Shown piece after piece: positions 1 through 4,230 of a stretch of 9,301 bases of DNA (the stretch's first letter is position 1; each line of letters opens with the position of its first letter). A program made the position numbers and the translations under genes. The notes beneath the pieces were generated by a model. The model was not told the origin of the DNA. It was given only the letters and a program-made list of their open reading frames with translations, and made no database searches. The DNA comes from Haloarculaceae archaeon (lineage in GTDB: Archaea > Halobacteriota > Halobacteria > Halobacteriales > Haloarculaceae): the NCBI GenBank assembly GCA_028274885.1, contig JAQCMX010000131.1:1-9301 (forward strand), written 5' to 3'.

Positions 1-126
1 GGTGACCGAGGCGTGGTGAAGTATCTGCGAGGGGATGTGGCACAGGATGTGATCGATACCTACACACACGACTGGGGGTCGCGCGTACGAGACATCTACA
101 TCAACAACATCTATACGCTCTATTAG
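1..126 (+). CDS. Tyrosine recombinase (phage-type integrase), C-terminal end only
   Basis: The reading frame is open from base 1 to TAG at 124-126, giving the last 42 residues of a protein that begins outside the window. The stretch YLRGD, five residues, then DTYTH, followed by RVRDIY and a final NIYTLY, resembles the C-terminus of haloarchaeal site-specific integrases. In these a G-D or G-H box sits roughly nine residues before the catalytic tyrosine, and an aromatic tail follows. Tyr21 of the visible part (codon 61-63) is the likely nucleophile that forms the covalent DNA link. The other catalytic residues (Arg, Lys, His/Arg) lie upstream and cannot be seen. The AT-rich DNA that follows fits the end of an integrated element. 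Chromosomal XerA-like recombinases remain an alternative. The family call rests on a short tail, so confidence is moderate. Confidence 0.6.
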   Translation, partial: GDRGVVKYLRGDVAQDVIDTYTHDWGSRVRDIYINNIYTLY

Positions 127-507
127 CCGGGTTAATAATACCTACACACTTCATCAGGGGTTCCGTCCGATACGCGGCCAGTTGTAGATCGAGTGACGTT
201 TCGTGGTAGATTCATCATAAACTTTCTTTCTGTTGTGTGATCCATTTATACATCTCATATTGCTATACCAAATCTCGAGACGGTCGCTTCCATACTTTCG
301 GCTCGAAAGGCTCCACAGAACAACCGATGTATAATGAACTGTTGTGATACTCCGAGCCGGAGCTATTAGCTCGTCGCGGAGTCGATCGCCCGATCGAGAC
401 ATCCCCGCCCAGATACGCCGCTGTGTACGCTGCCAGATCGTCTTTGACTTCGTTGATAAAATTGTTTCGTGACTATGACAGGAGCGAGGATTACTTGCCC
501 GCCAGGC
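127..507. other. AT-rich intergenic stretch without a convincing gene
   Basis: These 381 bases contain no frame with haloarchaeal character (no acidic bias, no recognisable motif). A hand count of 181-300 gives 47 G or C in 120 (39%), far below the neighbouring genes. The 12-mer ATACCTACACAC at 138-149 repeats 56-67, which lies over the catalytic-tyrosine codons of the integrase. No tRNA or obvious attachment core was found. From about 360 onward the base composition rises again. The most likely reading is the edge of an integrated element or its degraded remains. Confidence 0.45.
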
Positions 508-663
508 TCAGCGGATATCGTCTGCTGTTACAGATACCGTCGATTGAACCCACGCCTGATGATTCTCCCGGTCGTAGATAACAAACTCTTCGCCTCCGAT
601 GTTTAATTCGCCGTACCGGGCGTCAGCCTGCTTCGCCGTATCGTCCGTTGCGTTTGTGCTCAT
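508..663 (-). CDS. Small haloarchaeal protein of unknown function (DUF7331-like)
   Basis: The frame runs from ATG at 663-661 to TGA at 510-508 and encodes 51 residues. It is acidic and has the core GELNIGGEEFVIYDRENHQA followed by WVQS. From memory this resembles a small haloarchaeal family (DUF7331) whose members have a variable N-terminus and a conserved core with an I/VYDREN..AW.QS signature; no search was run. There is no signal peptide or membrane segment, so it should be cytosolic. The frame stays open upstream to about 1377, but that extension is basic, arginine-rich and crosses the hairpin-rich region, so the start is placed here. AGGTTGATC just before the ATG resembles a Shine-Dalgarno (AGGTGATC). 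A TATA-like sequence on the minus strand (709-713) lies about 50 nt upstream. The role is unknown. Confidence 0.6.
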   Translation of the reverse strand: MSTNATDDTAKQADARYGELNIGGEEFVIYDRENHQAWVQSTVSVTADDIR

Positions 664-790
664 GATCAACCTGGACGGGCCTTTTCGGCCTCCACATGCG
701 GATTGTACGTATAGACAAAAAAGCCCTTTCTCCAAATTATCGCCTGTGAAAACGACAAAAAGAGCCGGCCTGAGTGCCCGATTGCTTACT

Positions 791-866
791 CGGAACGAAA
801 AGCAGCGCGAGTTCCCCGCCCCACCGTGGGCGGGGGTGAAGCGCGTAAGCTTTTTGCCACGTTCCG
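791..866. repeat. Long nested inverted repeat with GC-rich apical stem
   Basis: Four stems nest inside one another: CGGAACG 791-797 with CGTTCCG 860-866; AAAAGC 798-803 with GCTTTT 849-854; CGCG 806-809 with CGCG 842-845; and CCCCGCCC 814-821 with GGGCGGGG 828-835 around the loop CACCGT. Both strands carry a T-run on the 3' arm (851-855 plus; 801-798 minus), so it could act as a terminator in either direction or as one domain of an RNA. The pairing is read directly from the sequence; the function is inferred. Confidence 0.6.
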
Positions 867-1079
867 CCGTTGTTCTGGGCAGGAACCCACCGTTAACAAC
901 CTCGCAAAACACCGAAAGGTTGCGCCAGGTGGTGTCGGGCCGAGTAAAGCGGCCGACCTCCACGGACACACCGGGTGTCCGGGTGTCACTGGTTCCACGC
1001 GACCGAGTGGAAGCGCGGAGGGAATTAAAGAGTCGCACGCTATATCGTCTGTTTTGGACGCGACGGGCCTCTGCGAACG

Positions 1080-1101
1080 CCGCGGGCCACCGTGCCCGCG
1101 G
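1080..1101. repeat. Perfect 8-bp hairpin, CACCGT loop
   Basis: CCGCGGGC at 1080-1087 pairs perfectly with GCCCGCGG at 1094-1101 around the loop CACCGT. It lies just upstream of the likely promoter of the 1135-2130 gene. The same six-base loop caps the apical stem of the 791-866 hairpin, although the stem sequences differ. A regulatory or RNA-structural role is inferred. Confidence 0.55.
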
Positions 1102-1104
1102 TAC

Positions 1105-1110
1105 TTTACA
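1105..1110 (+). promoter_or_regulatory. TATA-like box for the cyclodeaminase-family gene
   Basis: TTTACA is centred about 27 nt upstream of the ATG at 1135. There is no Shine-Dalgarno next to that ATG, so the transcript is probably leaderless, as is common in haloarchaea. The complement (TTGTAAA) could also serve a minus-strand transcript into the hairpin region. Confidence 0.4.
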
Positions 1111-1134
1111 AGGGCGGGCAACTGACAGGGACCC

Positions 1135-2130
1135 ATGAGCGAGGTTCGATTTCTGAGGAGTAACGAGGTTACCGATCTGGCTGAACCAGAGGAGTACGTG
1201 AGGGTGGCCCGGGAGGGGTACCGGCAGCGTGGCGAGGGGGCACCCGCCGAACCACGAACGCGCCTGGACAGTTCCGAACCACCGGGATTTCTCACGGGAT
1301 ACTACGCTATCTTGCCCGAGACAGGCGTCATGGGTGGATACACGTACGCCGCCGGTTTCGGGAGCCGCGATGCTCACTTCATGCTCGGGCTATTCGATGC
1401 CGAGAGTGGGGAGCCACTCGCGCTGTTTGACGGAGCCAGTATCAATCCCTACAAGACCGGCGCAGCGGGTGCCGTGGGGGTCGATGCCCTGGCGCGGGAG
1501 AATGCAAGTACGGTGGGACTGATCGGCAGCGGGACACAAGCCAGGGGACAACTGCTCGCGACGGCGACCGTTCGGGAACTCGACGAGGTTTCTGTCTACT
1601 CGCCGACACAAGACCACCGCGAGGAGTTTGCAGCAGAGATGACAGACCGTGTTGGCTGTCGGATCAAAGCCGTTTCCTCGCCAGCAGACGCGGTCTCGGG
1701 GGCTGATATCGTCATCACTGCAACGACGGCGCGCGAACCGGTCTTCGATGGCGAGGATCTCGATCCGGGAACACACGTCACCGCAATGGGCCAATACAGT
1801 CCGAACGTACGGGAGATCGACCAGACCACTGTGGCGCGCTCGACGTACGTGCCCGACCTCGAGGGTCGCATCCACCAGGACGCCGGTGCGTACATACTAG
1901 CCCTCGAGGATGGGGCGATCGAAGCCGATCACGCCCACGCCGAACTGGGAGCGGTCGTTGCGGGAGCCGCCCCGGGACGCACGACCGACGACGAAATCAC
2001 GCTACTGGACAGTGGTGGCAACGCTATCGAGACGGTCGCTGCTGCCTCCCTCCTCTACGACCGGGCGGTCGAGCAAGATCTCGGCCAGACACTTTCATTT
2101 ACCCCCGCAAGTGAGGCGTTCTCGATATAA
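1135..2130 (+). CDS. Ornithine cyclodeaminase / mu-crystallin family NAD(P)-dependent enzyme
   Basis: This 331-residue protein has the length and layout of the family: a substrate and dimer domain around a Rossmann fold. The nucleotide-binding loop is GLIGSGTQA (residues 128-136), followed by ATVRELDEVSVYSPT, and the family-typical segments GLFDAESGEPLALFDG (85-100), TGAAGAVGVDALA (108-120) and GTHVTAMGQYSP (212-223) are present. Characterised members deaminate and cyclise ornithine to proline, or reduce imino acids such as pyruvate plus ammonia to alanine. Here the residues expected to bind and attack an amino-acid substrate look replaced: the lysine usually in a K-V-V strand is absent near GGYTY (67-71), the arginine before TGAA is Lys107, and the aspartate of the usual G-A-D-S-P is Tyr221. 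The substrate is therefore unknown and ornithine should not be assumed. The start is supported by MSEVRFL beginning at the expected distance and by the upstream TATA-like box. It appears monocistronic. Confidence 0.88.
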   Translation: MSEVRFLRSNEVTDLAEPEEYVRVAREGYRQRGEGAPAEPRTRLDSSEPPGFLTGYYAILPETGVMGGYTYAAGFGSRDAHFMLGLFDAESGEPLALFDGASINPYKTGAAGAVGVDALARENASTVGLIGSGTQARGQLLATATVRELDEVSVYSPTQDHREEFAAEMTDRVGCRIKAVSSPADAVSGADIVITATTAREPVFDGEDLDPGTHVTAMGQYSPNVREIDQTTVARSTYVPDLEGRIHQDAGAYILALEDGAIEADHAHAELGAVVAGAAPGRTTDDEITLLDSGGNAIETVAAASLLYDRAVEQDLGQTLSFTPASEAFSI

Positions 2131-2153
2131 CAAGTATCGCCACGCCTTCGACT

Positions 2154-2453
2154 GTGTTAGCGGCCACGGGAAAGTTCGTGTCAGAGATCGGGTCCTCGGC
2201 AGGTGAGATACAATCAGCAGGAGAGGCCAGTTTGTCCGATCACCGGATCCTGGGAGGACCGTCGAGATCGGTGCCACACCGTACGCAGGACACCCCCGAT
2301 GAGACGCCGATCGCGGACACCACTGCTCTGGTTGTCGCTATCGAACGCGATGATACCGCAACGACGGATGTTCCCTCTGCGTTCATAATCGAAAACGAGG
2401 CTACGATGCTCGTCGTCGGCAACGACGAACAGTGGGGAACCATCTCCCGCTGA
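2154..2453 (+). CDS. Possible small acidic protein of unknown function
   Basis: From a GTG at 2154 this frame encodes up to 99 residues and ends at TGA 2451-2453, 24 nt after the cyclodeaminase-family gene. The second half is acidic and haloarchaeal in character, with DTTALVVAIERDD and AFIIENEATMLVVGNDEQW, while the opposite frame is arginine-rich as expected of a shadow. I counted about 69% G or C in third position over its last 55 codons. The N-terminal part is less convincing. Alternative starts are GTG at 2178 and TTG at 2232; the latter has GGAGAGG a few bases upstream. No domain, signal peptide or membrane segment is recognised. It could be a genuine small gene or the remnant of one. 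Confidence 0.4.
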   Translation: MLAATGKFVSEIGSSAGEIQSAGEASLSDHRILGGPSRSVPHRTQDTPDETPIADTTALVVAIERDDTATTDVPSAFIIENEATMLVVGNDEQWGTISR

Positions 2454-2481
2454 ACGGTTGTCTCTCCCGACAGCGAGAGCC

Positions 2482-2509
2482 CGACACTCAGTTTCAGGCC
2501 AGAGTGTCG
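2482..2509. terminator. Hairpin at the convergent gene ends, spanning the protease stop codon
   Basis: CGACACTC (2482-2489) and GAGTGTCG (2502-2509) form a perfect 8-bp stem with a 12-nt loop. The TGA stop of the minus-strand protease gene (2496-2494) lies in the loop. A weaker CTCTC/GAGAG pair (2462-2466, 2475-2479) lies next to it. No long T-run follows, so this may be a convergent-transcription barrier or a 3'-end stabiliser instead of a standard terminator. Confidence 0.35.
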
Positions 2510-3729
2510 AGGCCAACCGCCTCGACCAGACTCATCCCGACGAGCAAGGCACCGAACAGATAGCCCAGGATCGTCCCCCCATTCAGGAGTGGGAGGCCCG
2601 CATGCGCCTTCCCCTTGAGGACCATAGAGAGAAGCGCGACGAGACCAACGACGGTCCCGATCATCGCGGTCAGAGCCGGGACCGTTACCTCGATGCTTGC
2701 GAGCGAAACCACCGGCCCCGTCTCGATAAAAAAGGCAGCACTCGCAACGAGCACGGTCGGAATGACTGCGTCACCAAGACCGATAAACAGTGCTTCGCGG
2801 GACTGCATCTCGGCTTCAATGGTCTCCCGGGTCGTCTCGTCGACTGCTTCGAGTACCTCAGTGTCGATAGCGCCGAGTTGCGCCCTGTCGAGGGCAGCAA
2901 TCTCCGATTGATCCATCGACTCGAGTCTGTCGGCCGTGAGAGTGGTGTCCCCCGATTCTGGGGTTTGATCCGAGTCGTCTTGTGCTGTCGGTTCCTCTTT
3001 GTGCTTGGCTACGCGACCTGTGCTTTGCTCCGATCCGGGAGCAACGTCGCTCCTTTCATCTGACCGGCCAGATACCCCGGTGGTCTCTTTGGATCCGTCT
3101 TCGGCTGGTCTTTCATCCAGAAACGAGTACGATGGGGTAGTTGGAACGACGAACACGACCGGAACGCGCAGCTCCATCACGCCGGAGGCGAGCGTGAGCA
3201 TGTGTTTCGTCCGGTAGACGCTGATCGCGTCGTAGACAGCGAGTATCACGAGCAAAAGGATGGCAGGCAGGATACCGAAGTTGATCCCGAACATACCGGC
3301 TGCGCCGATCCCCATTACAATCCCCGCCGCATCGATGACGTACCACTCGGGGTATAGATACAGCGCAGTTCCTAACACCAGCGCACCGGCCAGTGCCAGC
3401 ACGTCGACTGTCCCGCCAGCCACAGAGACGATCAGTACTGTTGGGGCGATGGCCTCGAAAACGAAAAACGAGATGTAGACACCGGCGAAAAGCACCATCC
3501 CCTTGATTGCGATGGTCCCTCCATACCTGATCGCGGCCAGCATGAGGCCGGTCATGACGAGGATAGCCAGGATAAAGAGGAGGCTGATCGAAGGGTTCGA
3601 CGTGTCCTCGACCATCTGGTGTCCTTCCTGCTGGAACGGTTCGACAAGGGCGAGTGCGCCGAACTGGACGACAAGGAAGATGCCGACGATGCCAACGGAG
3701 GCAAGCATCGCCCGGCTTCGCTGGTCCAT
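2494..3729 (-). CDS. Presenilin-like A22 family intramembrane aspartyl protease
   Basis: This 411-residue integral membrane protein has about nine hydrophobic segments (roughly 9-29, 47-67, 74-100, 107-127, 131-150, 152-172, 313-335, 344-371 and 386-406). It carries all three signatures of presenilin and signal peptide peptidase: YD at 166-167 in the sixth segment, GLGD at 317-320 in the seventh, and the PAL-type motif LPLLNGG at 379-385 before the last. Asp167 and Asp320 would be the catalytic pair that cuts peptide bonds inside the membrane. Between the two halves lies a hydrophilic, highly acidic loop (about 205-312), matching the large loop between segments 6 and 7 of presenilins. Haloarchaeal members are usually annotated as presenilin-like A22 proteases. 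Substrates are unknown; clearing of signal peptides or membrane anchors is an inference. It lies downstream of cdc48 on the same strand but 501 nt away, so it probably has its own promoter. The start is ATG 3729-3727. Confidence 0.9.
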   Translation of the reverse strand: MDQRSRAMLASVGIVGIFLVVQFGALALVEPFQQEGHQMVEDTSNPSISLLFILAILVMTGLMLAAIRYGGTIAIKGMVLFAGVYISFFVFEAIAPTVLIVSVAGGTVDVLALAGALVLGTALYLYPEWYVIDAAGIVMGIGAAGMFGINFGILPAILLLVILAVYDAISVYRTKHMLTLASGVMELRVPVVFVVPTTPSYSFLDERPAEDGSKETTGVSGRSDERSDVAPGSEQSTGRVAKHKEEPTAQDDSDQTPESGDTTLTADRLESMDQSEIAALDRAQLGAIDTEVLEAVDETTRETIEAEMQSREALFIGLGDAVIPTVLVASAAFFIETGPVVSLASIEVTVPALTAMIGTVVGLVALLSMVLKGKAHAGLPLLNGGTILGYLFGALLVGMSLVEAVGLDTLA

Positions 3730-3918
3730 ACCTGCCTGTCGGAAGGCTCCGGTTTCAGGATTACGAACACAACTGACACTCGGCCGGCAACGGTCACGAC
3801 TGATACTGTTTTAGGGTAACTTTCGGAACGGCCGTAAAAAGGGGTCTTCTCCGGCTTTGACAGTGTGATATACTATCCTCTGTCGGGAGGTTTAATTATG
3901 AAAAGCACATAGGCTGTG

Positions 3919-3955
3919 TTGCCGGTCGAGGCGCTTTTCACGTCGCAACCGGCAA
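3919..3955. repeat. 8-bp perfect inverted repeat (TTGCCGGT / ACCGGCAA)
   Basis: TTGCCGGT (3919-3926) and ACCGGCAA (3948-3955) are exact complements around 21 nt. The repeat interleaves with the GAAAAGC/GCTTTTC pair at 3900-3939, so only one of the two can form at a time or they form a pseudoknot. Read on the minus strand the stem is followed at once by cACA, which recalls the end of H/ACA RNAs, but the loop is too short for a normal guide pocket. Confidence 0.45.
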
Positions 3956-3960
3956 TTACC

Positions 3961-3993
3961 GTGTTGCCCGACCACGCCCCCCTCTCGCAACAC
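3961..3993. repeat. 7-bp perfect inverted repeat (GTGTTGC / GCAACAC)
   Basis: GTGTTGC (3961-3967) pairs with GCAACAC (3987-3993) around 19 nt. GTGTTGCC also occurs at 3916-3923, so the 3' arm could pair with either copy. It belongs to the structured gap between cdc48 and the protease. Confidence 0.4.
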
Positions 3994-4050
3994 ACCCCAC
4001 CCCTGACGAGGCCGTCCGGACGGTCTACCTCGGATCGTCGGTCTGGGGAT

Positions 4051-4075
4051 CGACCGCATCCCCGGCGTGCGGTCG
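4051..4075. repeat. 8-bp perfect hairpin (CGACCGCA / TGCGGTCG)
   Basis: CGACCGCA (4051-4058) pairs with TGCGGTCG (4068-4075) around a 9-nt loop. The stem extends by GAT (4048-4050) with ATC (4077-4079) across a one-base bulge. It is the strongest local stem in the gap. Confidence 0.5.
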
Positions 4076-4230
4076 AATCTGGAGGGATCCACACCGGATC
4101 CGCTCCTTCCTGCGCCCGGAGCCGTGCACTATCCGTTGACCACATAGTTATTCGAGTCACTTCCGAGATGAGTGTGACAGGACGACCACCGGATAGCGTG
4201 GGACTGTTCCGTCCCGTTCGACGGCTCCTA

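Larger units (their letters stand above)
764..1101. ncRNA. Candidate structured RNA or regulatory region: tiled hairpins, no gene
   Basis: The 471-nt gap 664-1134 has no plausible coding frame, but most of it is tiled by inverted repeats: 791-866 (nested), 869-900 (GTTGTT with AACAAC, inner TGGG with CCCA), 903-924 (CGCAA with TTGCG around a CC-GAAA-GG loop), 934-957 (GTCGG-GCC with GGC-CGAC), 964-980 (GGACAC with GTGTCC), 987-1009 (CACTGGT with ACC-g-AGTG), 1032-1064 (GTCGC with GCGAC) and 1080-1101. Read on the minus strand it would end at T-runs (TTTTT at 761-757, then TTTT), as archaeal transcripts often do, and TTTAATT at 1028-1022 could be its TATA box. A plus-strand transcript is also possible. 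The conserved RNase P and SRP signatures were looked for and not seen. Transcription is inferred, not shown. Confidence 0.3.
3730..4230. other. Gene-free gap rich in inverted repeats between cdc48 and the A22 protease
   Basis: No frame here looks coding: the open ones are basic and arginine- or proline-rich and lack motifs. It holds several perfect inverted repeats: GAAAAGC 3900-3906 with GCTTTTC 3933-3939; TTGCCGGT 3919-3926 with ACCGGCAA 3948-3955; GTGTTGC 3961-3967 with GCAACAC 3987-3993; the palindrome CCGTCCGGACGG 4012-4023; CGACCGCA 4051-4058 with TGCGGTCG 4068-4075; and two GGATCC copies (4085-4090, 4096-4101). On the minus strand the 3900-3939 pair ends in TTTTC followed by AT-rich DNA, which could end a transcript, and another T-run occurs at about 3840-3836. 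AT-rich DNA at 3891-3900 may hold a promoter for the protease gene. This could be a small structured RNA, a long regulated 5' leader, or a decayed sequence; the sequence alone does not decide. Confidence 0.35.

Noticed and set aside
154..402. Minus-strand 82-codon frame in the AT-rich stretch
   Set aside because: Basic composition, no recognised motif and no clear start signal. It could be an element-borne gene but nothing supports it.
990..1012. Origin recognition-like box (TTCCA, ten bases, TGGAA)
   Set aside because: No G-run typical of haloarchaeal origin boxes follows, there are no further copies, and there is no orc1/cdc6 gene nearby.
664..1134. Identification of the hairpin region as RNase P RNA, SRP RNA or a tRNA
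   Set aside because: The conserved GAGGAAAGUCC-type and ACAGAA segments of RNase P, the SRP helix 8 GGAAGGGAGCA-type motif, and a tRNA T-loop (GTTCGAATC or GTTCAAATC) were looked for by eye on both strands and not seen.
664..1377. A long minus-strand open frame that extends the small 508-663 gene upstream to about 1377 (289 codons in total)
   Set aside because: The extension is basic and arginine-rich with no motif, overlaps the start of the cyclodeaminase-family gene and runs through the hairpin region; only the last 51 codons look like a haloarchaeal protein.
2458..3063. Plus-strand 201-codon frame opposite the A22 protease
   Set aside because: It is antisense to a clear membrane protease gene, and its arginine-rich composition is typical of a shadow frame.
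3885..3912. GGGAGG followed by a five-codon frame (MKST then stop) on the plus strand
   Set aside because: No plus-strand gene lies downstream for it to regulate, and such short frames arise easily by chance.
3900..3955. H/ACA guide RNA on the minus strand (stem followed by ACA)
   Set aside because: The 21-nt interior is too short for a guide pocket, an upper stem and a kink-turn, so the ACA is probably coincidental.
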